Part shown: positions 34,191 through 41,821 of the stretch, piece by piece
Numbering within the stretch: position 1 is the first letter of the stretch
Layout of the letters: each line of letters opens with the position of its first letter
DNA from: a virus
Direction: 5' to 3' (one strand)
IMG/VR virus record: IMGVR_UViG_3300044796_000576
Coordinates: 1 to 55,634 of that record
Length of the DNA stretch: 55,634 nt
The notes under the pieces: model-generated
The model's input: the letters and a program-made list of their open reading frames with translations, nothing else
The model's database searches: none
Told to the model about the DNA's origin: nothing
Translations under genes and position numbers: made by a program

Positions 34191-34883
34191 TTATGGGCTG
34201 GTCAAATCCACCGTGCGATAAAATGCACCAGCAAAAGGCGCGTTGGTGTCAATGAAGATCATCGCCGCGTCAGCGGGGCAAGCCGAATTGGTGAATACCG
34301 GCTCCCATTGTTGGAAGTCTATTGACCGTTCAATCACTACCGAATAATAACAATTGGTGTCTGAGAGTGTTGGCCCGTCAATCGGGGTTACTTCCATGCC
34401 ATAGTCAAAAGAGTCAACATTGGTGGCAGTAAAAAGCCACCATTGCCCGTTGACTGTAAAGGTGAATGAATAGGTGTCTGCGGTGTTGGTGAGAACCACT
34501 ACTGACGGAGAGTTTGTAAATTCAGCCAGATTGTAACCGGCTCGAATCCACGGTCCCTGATCGGAAGCCATGCCGTAACTCATGCAAAATTTCGTAAAGG
34601 GTGGCGGGGGTGAGTCGTCGGCGGTCTTGGTTCTGACCACCATCGGCCCCATCGGGGGAATCATGGGCACCCAAACGATGTCTAGGTGCTCGCCGTTGGC
34701 TTGCGGGTTGAGATTGTTGGGAGGATTTTCGGGATTGATGAGCACTGCCACGGTTTCCAGATTGTAAACCACATAAGCCGTGAATGCGACAACCATGAGA
34801 ATGCCGACCCAATAAATCCAGGCGCGGGCAGCGGTTGCGGCCAACAGTATCAGGGCGACAGTTTTTGTTTTGGAATTTTTCAT
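34191..34883 (-). CDS. Membrane-anchored surface-type protein with Verrucomicrobial domain
   Basis: 230 residues. Residues about 8-42 hold one long or two short membrane segments (VALILLAATAARAWIYWVG; ILMVVAFTAYVVYN). The C-terminal end 'VVIERSIDFQQWEPVF' and 'MIFIDTNAPFAGAFYRTVD' is the type of domain found in many Verrucomicrobiota secreted proteins. The middle is Pro-rich. It probably displays its C-terminus outside the cytoplasmic membrane and may be a lysogeny factor (superinfection exclusion) or a lysis accessory. Preceded by a 48-residue membrane protein and followed by a strong terminator. Confidence 0.55.
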   Translation of the reverse strand: MKNSKTKTVALILLAATAARAWIYWVGILMVVAFTAYVVYNLETVAVLINPENPPNNLNPQANGEHLDIVWVPMIPPMGPMVVRTKTADDSPPPPFTKFCMSYGMASDQGPWIRAGYNLAEFTNSPSVVVLTNTADTYSFTFTVNGQWWLFTATNVDSFDYGMEVTPIDGPTLSDTNCYYSVVIERSIDFQQWEPVFTNSACPADAAMIFIDTNAPFAGAFYRTVDLTSP

Positions 34884-34902
34884 AGAGAGACAGGTAGAGG
34901 TT

Positions 34903-35049
34903 TTAACGGGTGAAGATTTGAATTTCTTTGACGTGGCTTAACAGCACGAGAATTACGCCGTCCGCCACCGCGATTGCAAGTAACAGCCAGCGGTATCTTT
35001 TACCAAAACCGTCGGCCCGGTTGAGAAAGGTGAGGATTTTATTATTCAT
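34903..35049 (-). CDS. 48-residue single-pass membrane protein
   Basis: MNNKILTFLNRADGFGKRYR is followed by a hydrophobic segment 'WLLLAIAVADGVILVLLS' and a short tail. It lies 19 nt from the next membrane-protein gene, so they are likely translated together. A holin-like or accessory role is possible; no family recognised. Confidence 0.45.
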   Translation of the reverse strand: MNNKILTFLNRADGFGKRYRWLLLAIAVADGVILVLLSHVKEIQIFTR

Positions 35050-35092
35050 AATTTTTGCTTTCGTTTCAGTTTCGGTCTAGCTGTGCCTCAAT

Positions 35093-35371
35093 TTAAACCC
35101 TGCTGGTGGTGGGTGTCAAGCGGGTTTTTCTATTATTAGGGACAGGGGTCGGACAGTCAATGGTGTGCCCGTCCGGGCCGATTTCATAACCCTCGGCGGC
35201 CCGGTCGGTTCGGTCCACCCTAACGGTGAATTTCCCGCCCCGGAACAGACTGGCCAGGGCCATGACCAAATCGCGGGCTTCCTCGTAAGCTTCCTGCCGG
35301 GTGCCGGCAAACGAAGCGGTCAAACCCGGCATCGGCTGGCCGGCATTTTTCAACTGGAAAACAAAGTTCAT
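35093..35371 (-). CDS. 92-residue protein, unknown
   Basis: I take ATG 35371 (MNFVFQLKNAGQPMPGLTAS). A longer frame would translate a hairpin-rich leader into improbable Gly/Arg-rich peptide. Mixed alpha/beta with 'FAGTRQEAYEEARDLVMALA' and a basic end. Family unknown. Its leader holds a three-way-junction-like RNA (35388-35458). Confidence 0.5.
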   Translation of the reverse strand: MNFVFQLKNAGQPMPGLTASFAGTRQEAYEEARDLVMALASLFRGGKFTVRVDRTDRAAEGYEIGPDGHTIDCPTPVPNNRKTRLTPTTSRV

Positions 35372-35387
35372 GTCCAATTCTTCTGAC

Positions 35388-35458
35388 GGTGGTAAGACGC
35401 CGGGACACTCGCCCCGGCGCGCACAGGGAGTGCTAGACCGTCCCTGTGCTATACCACC
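35388..35458 (-). ncRNA. Three-way-junction RNA candidate upstream of the 92-residue gene
   Basis: GGTGGTA (35388-35394) pairs with TACCACC (35452-35458). Inside are two hairpins: CGCCGGG/CCCGGCG (35398-35404 with 35413-35419) and GCACAGGGA/TCCCTGTGC (35421-35429 with 35441-35449). On the minus strand this lies 16 nt before ATG 35371. It could be a leader regulator or a ncRNA. It matches no riboswitch or ribozyme consensus that I could check by eye. Confidence 0.5.
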
Positions 35459-35640
35459 ACCACCAGCATAAGGCTGGATGGCCTGCCGGGTCAATTTAAT
35501 TTTTTGCTGACTTGGGGCGTTCATACGGCTTGGCACCGAGTCTGGCGGATAAAATAGCATTGCCCGTGCCGTCTTTTTGTTTCTCAACCGTCTAAAATCC
35601 AGGTTTGACACCACCAGTATAAGCGCGCTAAATTCCGGGC

Positions 35641-35862
35641 ATGATTGGTCCGGGCAAGTATGATTTGGAATGTGAGCACGTCCGCAAAGTCACTGCCGTG
35701 CAGGGTGTTCTCGTGCTTGTCTTGGGCGGGAACAGAGGCAGCGGCTTTTCCGCGCAGGTGCCGGCCATTGCTGTGGCCATGATCCCCGGTTTCTTGCGTG
35801 AAATGGCCACCCTAATCGAGCAAGATGCCAAGGAACAAATCGAGCTTGCGAAAGGCAATTAA
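35641..35862 (+). CDS. 73-residue widespread phage protein
   Basis: MIGPGKYDLECEHVRKVTAV, then 'VLVLVLGGNRGSGFSAQVPA' and a helical end 'FLREMATLIEQDAKEQIE' fits a short protein type present in many phages and of unknown function. It ends 1 nt before the next plus-strand gene. The two genes form a small plus-strand operon in a minus-strand region. Confidence 0.55.
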   Translation: MIGPGKYDLECEHVRKVTAVQGVLVLVLGGNRGSGFSAQVPAIAVAMIPGFLREMATLIEQDAKEQIELAKGN

Positions 35863-35863
35863 C

Positions 35864-36259
35864 ATGAGCGAACCAACTTTCACCATCAGCGATGACGGCA
35901 AAGCCATCACCTGCCACCGTTGCGGCGCGACGAGTCATAATGCAAACGATGTGGCGTTTCACTATTGCGGGCGGTGCAATCATTGGCACGAAGGGCCGAA
36001 CCTGTTGAACGCAAAAAGTGAAGCCGCATATTTGCTACACACGCAAGCGATGGGCAAACTCATTGCGCGCGTCATGCCGGGCGCGAAATTCTTTCTGACG
36101 ACATATCAGGACATCGAGGGGGGACGAGTCGGGGTTGACAAGTTTGGGGTTTCAATTGCTACCAATATTCACAAAGCCGACATGCTGAAATTGTTGAAAC
36201 TGATGGTTGCTCATGTTGAGAGCAATGCCGCGCCCGAAGTGATTGTTAAAACCGAGTGA
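35864..36259 (+). CDS. Zinc-ribbon protein of phage-wide type
   Basis: 131 residues from ATG 35864. A zinc-binding module lies near residues 14-42 ('ITCHRCGATSHNANDVAFHY' then 'CGRCNHWH'), CxxC..CxxC. Such modules appear in many phages with unknown role. The remaining ~85 residues are mixed helix and strand. It is immediately followed by the multi-hairpin region. Confidence 0.6.
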   Translation: MSEPTFTISDDGKAITCHRCGATSHNANDVAFHYCGRCNHWHEGPNLLNAKSEAAYLLHTQAMGKLIARVMPGAKFFLTTYQDIEGGRVGVDKFGVSIATNIHKADMLKLLKLMVAHVESNAAPEVIVKTE

Positions 36260-36261
36260 TT

Positions 36262-36450
36262 TTGTCCGGGCGGGACGGTCTGTAAACCCGTCCCGGACAC
36301 TGGCGCTCCCTTGGATTGAAGTGTGCGCCAGGGCCGTGCCGTCTAGGAACGCGGCACGGCTGAATTTGTCCGGCGCTGGCATTGTTGCCGGACAAACCGC
36401 GCAATGCGGGGTGCTGTGTGCCGGGACATTCCCTTCCCAGGCACGCGGCA
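36262..36450 (+). ncRNA. Multi-hairpin region, candidate structured RNA
   Basis: Six consecutive hairpins occupy this otherwise gene-free span: 36271-36295 (8 bp), 36301-36330 (6 bp, TGGCGC/GCGCCA), 36333-36360 (9 bp, GCCGTGCCG/CGGCACGGC), 36365-36396 (10 bp, TTTGTCCGGC/GCCGGACAAA), 36397-36409 (4 bp) and 36418-36444 (5+4 bp). A terminator hairpin follows. Nearly every base is in a stem or loop. The strand is uncertain; plus is favoured because it would follow the 35864 gene. Confidence 0.5.
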
Positions 36451-36496
36451 AAAAAAGCGCGCGGTGGTTGATTCCGCCGCGCGCTTTGATTTTATC
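36450..36496. terminator. Bidirectional terminator between convergent genes
   Basis: AAAGCGCGCGG (36454-36464) pairs with CCGCGCGCTTT (36477-36487). It is preceded by a run of A (seven or more) and followed by TTTGATTTTA, so it serves minus-strand transcripts (T-run) and plus-strand transcripts (weaker T-run). Confidence 0.8.
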
Positions 36497-36540
36497 CGGT
36501 CGGTTATCGTCCGGTTATCGTCCGGTTAAGTCCGGCTCTG
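36495..36540. repeat. Tandem repeat of CCGGTTATCGT
   Basis: About 3.5 near-copies of an 11-bp unit (TCCGGTCGGTTATCGT, CCGGTTATCGT, CCGGTTAAGTCCGG) at the end of the SymE-like gene. Significance unknown. Confidence 0.45.
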
Positions 36541-36943
36541 AATGTTCGCAAGGCTGAAAGTTCGTATTGTATTGCTGGCGGGATTGGCACGCCGGCCTTG
36601 CGCAGTTGCCGTTTAATTGCACGCCGTTTGCCTGCCGCCCCGCGCGGTCTGCTGCCAGTGCATGGTCAAGGCGCATGGCCGCAATTTGGAATTCTTTTGA
36701 CGGTGCCGGACTGTCACAAAGCCGGATTTCGAGCACGCCCGGACTGATTGCTGTTAACTCAACGGATTGGCCAGCATCAAAACCAAGTTTGTGAAGCCAT
36801 TGGCCTTTCAGCCGAATGGTTGACGCGGGCGCGGGGTGATATTTCGCGGCGGGATTGAATGGTTCAACTTTTAAAGTGCGCTTCGATGTGGGCTTGCCGT
36901 GGTGTGGCGCTTTGATCAGGAACGGGGCGTCTTGTATTTTCAT
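36515..36943 (-). CDS. SymE-like (AbrB-fold) protein
   Basis: 142 residues from ATG 36943. Residues about 40-80 ('STIRLKGQWLHKLGFDAGQS', then 'VELTAISPGVLEIRL') match the SymE/AbrB swapped-hairpin type, in which a toxin-like RNA-associated protein or transcription factor is encoded. The C-terminal extension is Gln/Asn-rich and may be a lineage-specific tail. It lies divergent from the integrase gene. It could be a repressor-like or toxin-like lysogeny gene. Confidence 0.6.
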   Translation of the reverse strand: MKIQDAPFLIKAPHHGKPTSKRTLKVEPFNPAAKYHPAPASTIRLKGQWLHKLGFDAGQSVELTAISPGVLEIRLCDSPAPSKEFQIAAMRLDHALAADRAGRQANGVQLNGNCARPACQSRQQYNTNFQPCEHSEPDLTGR

Positions 36944-36985
36944 GGTCTGTTTTGTCTTTCCGGTTTGTAACGTCGTTGCAACAAT

Positions 36986-37118
36986 AAAAGCGGTTTGAAG
37001 CGATAAAACCAGAGTTTTGACGGGACAAGTCAAAAGCGGGTTTGATTCAATAACTGTGCGGGTTCGCTTGTGTTTTAAGGGTTTTGTTCAAGGTTGCCAA
37101 ATGTTACAAAAGCGGTTG
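36986..37118. repeat. Three direct repeats AAAAGCGG(K)TTG between symE-like gene and int
   Basis: AAAAGCGGTTTG at 36986-36997, AAAAGCGGGTTTG at 37032-37044 and AAAAGCGGTTG at 37108-37118. They are all in the same orientation in the divergent intergenic region. They are candidate operator, arm-type integrase or excisionase sites. Confidence 0.5.
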
Positions 37119-37210
37119 CGACATCCGGTAGAACTAAAACCGGGGCGGTTTTGATTTGACCGCGTGTCTATTGGTTACAGTCCGCTTTTTGGCAAATAAA
37201 ACAGAATTTT

Positions 37211-37249
37211 GTTTGACACTTTGCAACAAGTTTGCGACATTGATTCACC
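37211..37249 (+). promoter_or_regulatory. Candidate promoter for the integrase gene
   Basis: TTGACA is followed after 17 nt by GACATT, with the ATG of the integrase close behind. The -35 is a full consensus and the -10 is weak. Confidence 0.35.
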
Positions 37250-38476
37250 ATGAAAACAGCAAAGTCGGAATGGCCGAAAACTGTCACGGTTGGCAATGCC
37301 TCCGTGAAAGTTTACCGGCGCATTACGGGTTCGGGCAACGTGGGATTTATGGTTGCCTATCGGGACACTGACGGAAAGCGAAAGTTTGAATCGTGCAGTG
37401 TCGAGGAACAAGCGATGAAGCTCGCCGAAAAAAAAGCGCAAACGCTTTCCACTTTCGGTGCGCGGGTGGCCGGCACGTCTGGCGATCAAATTGCGGAATT
37501 CGTTCGCCTGGGTGATGTGCTCAAACCGTTTGCCGTGTCGGTGGTGGCGGTGGTTGAACGTGCGGCAACGTGGTTGCAAAAGCTCGGCACGTTGGACGCA
37601 ATAGACCGCGCAATCGTTGTTTCCGGGCCTGTTGCGGGTGCGATCATCCCGCGCACAGTGGCGGCTGCGGTTGGTGAAATGCTCACGCAAAAAGAAGCCA
37701 ACAAGGTTTCCAAAAAGTATTTGCAGGACATCAAGTATCGGCTCAAAAACAAATTTGCTGTTGCGTTCAAGTGCAACGTGGACACCATAACCGCGCCGAT
37801 GATTCAAAGCTGGTTGGACGGGCGAGCGATGCCCGCGCAAACTTACATGAACTTTCACCGGCTCATAAATGTTTTTTTTGAATTCTGTGTAGCGCGGAAT
37901 TATTGCAGCGTCAATCCGATGACGGTCAACGGCAAAGCCAAAGTTGCAACGCGCAAAATTCGCGGCGGCGAAGTGGTTATTTACTCGCCGGTCGAAATGC
38001 AAAAGCTGTTGGCCAAAGCACCGGACGAATTCCGGCCAATGCTTTTAATCTCAGGCTTTGCCGGTGTGCGCACGGAAGAATTAAAACGGCTCACTTGGGC
38101 CGGCGTGGATTTCGCGGGCAAGGTCATTGTATTAGGTCTGGATGTGGTCAAGTCTCATCGCACAGCATCGCGGCGGGTTGTTCCCATGTCTGACAATCTG
38201 CGCGCGTGGCTTGAACCGTTTAAAGACAAAAAAGGTTTGGTCTGGACTGATGGCGACATTCATCACGCGCAAGAAAAGTGTGGCGTTGCGGCTGGCGTGC
38301 CGTGGAAGAAAAACGGCTTGCGTCATTCGTTTTGCTCCTACCGGCTGGCCATTACTGGTGACGCAACGAAAGTTGCTTTTGAAGCGGGCAATAGTGGCGC
38401 AATGGTTCACAGCCATTACAAAGCACTCGTCACCGAAGCACAGGCAAAAGAATGGTTTGCGATCATGCCGAATTGA
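37250..38476 (+). CDS. int: Tyrosine recombinase (phage integrase)
   Basis: 408 residues. The catalytic domain has Arg274 in 'GVRTEEL', a Lys in the following beta region, Arg358-His359 in 'NGLRHSFCSY' and Tyr390 in 'GAMVHSHY', the nucleophile. The usual first His of the HxxR box is replaced by Asn355 in this reading. Residues about 145-230 are a core-binding domain ('KVSKKYLQDIKYRL'). It catalyses site-specific integration and marks the phage as temperate. Direct repeats upstream could be arm-type sites. No attP could be identified. Confidence 0.85.
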   Translation: MKTAKSEWPKTVTVGNASVKVYRRITGSGNVGFMVAYRDTDGKRKFESCSVEEQAMKLAEKKAQTLSTFGARVAGTSGDQIAEFVRLGDVLKPFAVSVVAVVERAATWLQKLGTLDAIDRAIVVSGPVAGAIIPRTVAAAVGEMLTQKEANKVSKKYLQDIKYRLKNKFAVAFKCNVDTITAPMIQSWLDGRAMPAQTYMNFHRLINVFFEFCVARNYCSVNPMTVNGKAKVATRKIRGGEVVIYSPVEMQKLLAKAPDEFRPMLLISGFAGVRTEELKRLTWAGVDFAGKVIVLGLDVVKSHRTASRRVVPMSDNLRAWLEPFKDKKGLVWTDGDIHHAQEKCGVAAGVPWKKNGLRHSFCSYRLAITGDATKVAFEAGNSGAMVHSHYKALVTEAQAKEWFAIMPN

Positions 38477-38508
38477 TCCCATATCAACACCCCACCACCA
38501 GCAAACAA

Positions 38509-38541
38509 ACGCGCTAGCGGTCAACGTAGCGCGTTTTTTTT
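38509..38541 (+). terminator. Intrinsic terminator after int
   Basis: ACGCGCTA (38509-38516) pairs with TAGCGCGT (38527-38534), followed by a run of eight T, 33 nt after the integrase stop. Confidence 0.85.
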
Positions 38542-38605
38542 GCGTCCCGACAGGTCAAAATCGCAATATCGCGCTTTGCGGCCTGCGCGCGTCCCTGGGC
38601 GGTTT

Positions 38606-38656
38606 GACCTGGGCCGGGCCTGTCCCTGGCCAGTTCACCAGGGCCGGGCCTGCCTT
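38606..38656. repeat. Direct and inverted repeat of GGGCCGGGCCTG
   Basis: CTGGGCCGGGCCTG occurs twice in about 35 bp around a CCCTGG/CCAGGG inverted repeat. It could be a protein-binding or att-associated region downstream of int. Nothing else recognised here. Confidence 0.35.
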
Positions 38657-38689
38657 GACCTTCGCGCGGGCCTGGGCGAGCGTTCCTGA

Positions 38690-39025
38690 ATGGACACCAT
38701 CAACGGTAATGGGCATTTACCCGGCCAGTTTCTCCCGGCTCGGCAAGTCAGGTCTGGCCGGGGCGTGAAGCAAGCGAACCAAGCGGCCTACATCCAGCGG
38801 TTTGTCTTTGATTCAATCGTTGCTATGCGCACGGCCTGCACTCAGTCTGACAGCGGCAAGCTCGTGATGGATGTCAAGACAGCGGTGGCACTGCACAAGC
38901 TGGCCGGTGCTTGGGACACCATCGCGGATCGCCTGCGCGTCCTGCGCGGCAAGGGTCTGCCGGCCTCGGTGCGGTCGAAGCCGGCCAAGTCTGCGGCCTC
39001 GGTCGAGCCACTTGAGCCGGCCTGA
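38690..39025 (+). CDS. 111-residue basic protein, unknown
   Basis: The body 'AAYIQRFVFDSIVAMRTACT' and 'DVKTAVALHKLAGAWDTIAD' is helical, then a basic Lys/Arg/Ser tail. The first ~20 residues (MDTINGNGHLPGQFLPARQV) may lie before the true start. It is the last plus-strand gene before the pentamer-periodic region. Function unknown. Confidence 0.45.
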   Translation: MDTINGNGHLPGQFLPARQVRSGRGVKQANQAAYIQRFVFDSIVAMRTACTQSDSGKLVMDVKTAVALHKLAGAWDTIADRLRVLRGKGLPASVRSKPAKSAASVEPLEPA

Positions 39026-39249
39026 CGTTACAACACCGTTGCAATGCTGGTGGTGTGCGCTCATTCCCCTTTGTTTTCAATGGTTCTGACTGGATTGCCA
39101 ATCCACTACACGAAGGAATCTCTTTGCCGGCCAGACCGTCCCCGCCGGGTGCCGCCCGGTGCCCGCCCGCGCCGCGATGGGTCCCCCGATTCTATTGGAG
39201 GGGGAACGAGAGTAACCGCGCGGGCCAGGTTCGGTACCGGCCCACGCGA

Positions 39250-40200
39250 GGCGTTACTGTGCGCAACTGTGCCTTTGCCATGTTTGGTCTAACTCAGCTT
39301 TACCATTGCTATGCTGACTGCGCCCTGCCGGTGCGGAGCAAAACGGTGCTTTACAGTGCAATGCCCTGCCCATGCCAGGCGTTACTTAGCTCCGCCATTG
39401 CGGTGCCAAACAGCGCCGACCGGCGCATTGCCCAGCCATTGCTCCACTGAACTTAACTTCGCTATGCCCATGCTTTGTTTGGCGATGCAACGAAAAGCTA
39501 TGCCTTGGCCGTGCTTGGCCTCACTTGGCACTGCCCTTGCGTTGTCCGGCCATGCGTTGCCTTTGTTTTGATCCGAAATGCCTAGCACAACCCTTGCTTC
39601 GTGTCGCCAAGCGCGGCTATGCCATTGCGTGGCGTAACTGCGCCCTGCCTTTGCTGTGTCGCGCGCTGTCCTGGATATGCTGCGCCTAAGCGGTGCATTA
39701 CCTTGCCTTTGCCCTGCTGCGTTGAACAGCACAACGCCAATGCTTCGCAACACAGCGCATCGCCTTTGCCTTGCTCCACCAAGCCGTGCTCTGCCGATGC
39801 AATGACAGGCTTAACCTTGCGGCACCGGGCCGTTGCTGTGTTCTGCTTTGCTTCACCTTTGCGCAGCGGTGTATCACGGCACTTCACCTTTGCTTTGTTT
39901 TGCTCAACTTGGCATTGCCTTTGCTACGAATTACTGTGCCGTTTCTTTGCCCTCGCCATGCGACACGGAGCTTGACCCTGCCTTTGCTTGGCTTTGCTCT
40001 GACACGCTTTACAGTACCTTTACCTTGTCTTGCGTTACTACACGCAGTTGTGCTCTGCCTTTGCGTCGCGGCACGTCACACCACGGAACGCTGCTACACC
40101 TTTGCGCCGCACGGCCTAGCTTTGCGATACGCGGCCTTGCCTTTGCGAAACAGTGCTTCACTAAACGATGCTTTACTCTGGCTTTGCTATTTGACTTCTT
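39250..40200. repeat. Degenerate quasi-5-bp-periodic region (TGCCTTTGC motif)
   Basis: About 950 bp in which the word TGCCTTTGC or close variants (CCTTTGC, CCATTGC, TGCTTTG) recurs roughly every 30-60 bp, on a loose 5-bp beat (for example ACCCT GCCTT TGCTT GGCTT TGCTC). Frames on both strands give improbable proteins rich in Cys/Leu/Arg or Lys/Gln/Ala, so I assign no gene. Part of it underlies the 3' end of the RAMP-like gene's downstream sequence. The role is unknown: recombination, origin, RNA template or remnant. Confidence 0.6.
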
Positions 40201-40774
40201 TCCAACTGAACCGGCCTTTGCCGCTGTTACGCCACTGGCCCAAGCCGCGAAGTTTGCCGTAGTCGAGCCATTCATGGACAATTTTTTCATGGCCTTCATT
40301 GAGCAACATAATGTCGGCTTTAAAAGTTGTCCCTGCCGGGACCGTTTCGCTATTGGCCAGGGCGATACGTTCGCCTTGGGCGGTTTGGGCGCGCAGGGGG
40401 CGCTGACAATTCTGGCCGAGTTTGCCATCAAGAAAGATCATGCGGGGTTGAACGAAGATGGTTCCGTCAATGACCTTCTTATAGGCTTTAAGTTTATTGC
40501 TTAGGGTTCCGGGAACACGAGCGAGAGCGCCACAGGCGTCTTTGAAGAAGCCTTTGAGTTGATAATCGTAGATGAACGGTTTGCCGTTTTGTTTGGGGAA
40601 AACCGTCATGGATTTTCCTACAACGGCTTCGGTGCCGGAGGCGGCAACTTCATCCTCGATGGTTGTGGCGTCCGGTGATTTGCTGGCGATGAATTCGCGC
40701 TGGATGTCGGGGTTGGCACTGGCGGTGCCGAGCATTTCTTCGAGCAAGGTGACTTTGATTTTCAATGTTTTCAT
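40187..40774 (-). CDS. RAMP-superfamily-like (Cas7/Cas6-type fold) phage protein
   Basis: 195 residues. The C-terminal 'GLGQWRNSGKG' (Gly177-Gly187) fits the G-x-G-x5-G-x-G glycine-rich loop of RAMP RNA-binding proteins. The strand before it, 'VPAGTTFKADIMLL' (about 145-158), and the helix 'IVHEWLDYGKLR' are also typical. 'QRPLRAQTAQGERIALANSE' precedes them. Cas7/Csm3-like proteins bind repeat RNA. Here there is no CRISPR locus, only a degenerate pentamer region next door. Similar proteins of unknown role occur in mobile elements. The biochemical role is inference. Confidence 0.6.
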   Translation of the reverse strand: MKTLKIKVTLLEEMLGTASANPDIQREFIASKSPDATTIEDEVAASGTEAVVGKSMTVFPKQNGKPFIYDYQLKGFFKDACGALARVPGTLSNKLKAYKKVIDGTIFVQPRMIFLDGKLGQNCQRPLRAQTAQGERIALANSETVPAGTTFKADIMLLNEGHEKIVHEWLDYGKLRGLGQWRNSGKGRFSWKEVK

Positions 40775-40794
40775 GGTTTTAGTTGATGGTTTAT

Positions 40795-41004
40795 TTATTC
40801 CGGTATTGGTTGGGATTGGATTCTGCCGGCTTCTTTGAGAATTTTGGCGGCAAGTTCCGGCTCGTTGTAACCGGCACTGTGCAGGACCAGATCGGCGGCG
40901 TGTTTCAAGGACTCGATTTGGATTTCCCGGACCAGTAAAACTTTGGTCCGGTAAGTGTCTTGGGACAGGAATTTAAAGGCCAGTTCAGTAGCGGGTGTTA
41001 TCAT
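40795..41004 (-). CDS. 69-residue helical protein, unknown
   Basis: Start ATG 41004 is chosen because it overlaps the upstream stop (ATGA). It begins 'MITPATELAFKFLSQDTYRT', with a helical middle 'VREIQIESLKHAADLVLHSA'. Part of the early operon. Function unknown. Confidence 0.5.
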   Translation of the reverse strand: MITPATELAFKFLSQDTYRTKVLLVREIQIESLKHAADLVLHSAGYNEPELAAKILKEAGRIQSQPIPE

Positions 41005-41237
41005 AATTTTGGTTCGGTTGGGGTCCACCAAACATTCCAGTTCCAAAGCTGCACCGGACCATAGGCGGTATCAAACCGGACTTGGAGTGTATTGGCGAAA
41101 TCGTGAACAAAGCGGGTCATTTGTTCGCGTTGATCACGGATGCGTTTAGGTAGAACGCCGTGACAAAGGACATAACGTTTTTCGTGGTAGGACAGGCGGG
41201 TCCAGTCCAGAGTTCGTTGCAGTTTGGACAGGGTCAT
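41001..41237 (-). CDS. 78-residue Trp-rich protein, unknown
   Basis: The C-terminal 'GPVQLWNWNVWWTPTEPKL' is remarkably Trp-rich; the N-terminus is helical and basic (RLSYHEKRYVLCH). ATGA overlaps at both ends support it. Function unknown. Confidence 0.5.
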   Translation of the reverse strand: MTLSKLQRTLDWTRLSYHEKRYVLCHGVLPKRIRDQREQMTRFVHDFANTLQVRFDTAYGPVQLWNWNVWWTPTEPKL

Positions 41238-41512
41238 AATTTATGCCATGTTCCTTCAATCAGTTTGTATCCTTGTTGGGCAAGGAATTTGGCTGATTCG
41301 CCGAGGCAACTTTCTGCTTCAATCCATGCGCTTATCACAGAAGCGCCAAATGCCACGGGACTTTCATTTTCGCAGGCGATGGCATAACAAACTGTGCTGG
41401 CCCGGCCTTGCAGTTCGTCTCGGCATTGGATTAGGAGTTGACCGCCCATGCGTTCCTTGTGGTGTGGGGCCATTGCCGCGATGTAATTGTTCAACTTTTC
41501 GAGTAGGGTCAT
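41234..41512 (-). CDS. 92-residue protein, unknown
   Basis: Mixed alpha/beta with 'LLIQCRDELQGRASTVCYAI' and 'AFGASVISAWIEAESCLGES'. ATGA overlaps at both ends. No family recognised. Confidence 0.5.
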   Translation of the reverse strand: MTLLEKLNNYIAAMAPHHKERMGGQLLIQCRDELQGRASTVCYAIACENESPVAFGASVISAWIEAESCLGESAKFLAQQGYKLIEGTWHKL

Positions 41513-41817
41513 AATTTTGGTTTGGCTGTGTAATTATTTTCCCAGACGGGTGGTTCGATTGAGCCACGCCAGACGGTATAGGCGATGGCGGGGGCGCCGT
41601 CCGGGATGGGCTGGCCGCAATGGTCGCAAAGCAGGGTGGGCAGGTCGGAACGTTCGGTCTGGCCGGTTTTAGAATCGGTGATTTTGATGAAATGTTCGGT
41701 TGGTTTTTTAGCGATGATGTGAAGGGGACGAAAATGCCAGTGGTTGGCAATATCTTCGGGGTCAGGACCGGGCCATTTGTTGCCACAGGACTCACAATAG
41801 ATTCGGCGGATGGCCAT
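41509..41817 (-). CDS. 102-residue double-CxxC zinc-ribbon protein
   Basis: 'RRIYCESCGNKW' near the start and 'LLCDHCGQPI' at about 63-72 form CxxC pairs that could bind zinc. The middle is aromatic ('ANHWHFRPLHIIAKKP'). ATGA-coupled to the downstream gene. A DNA/RNA-binding role is possible. Confidence 0.55.
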   Translation of the reverse strand: MAIRRIYCESCGNKWPGPDPEDIANHWHFRPLHIIAKKPTEHFIKITDSKTGQTERSDLPTLLCDHCGQPIPDGAPAIAYTVWRGSIEPPVWENNYTAKPKL

Positions 41818-41821
41818 AGGT

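Noticed and set aside
39055-40504. Several overlapping frames of 80-220 codons on both strands
   Set aside because: They are products of the repetitive region: improbable amino-acid composition, mutual overlap, no neighbouring gene structure. I treat the region as non-coding.
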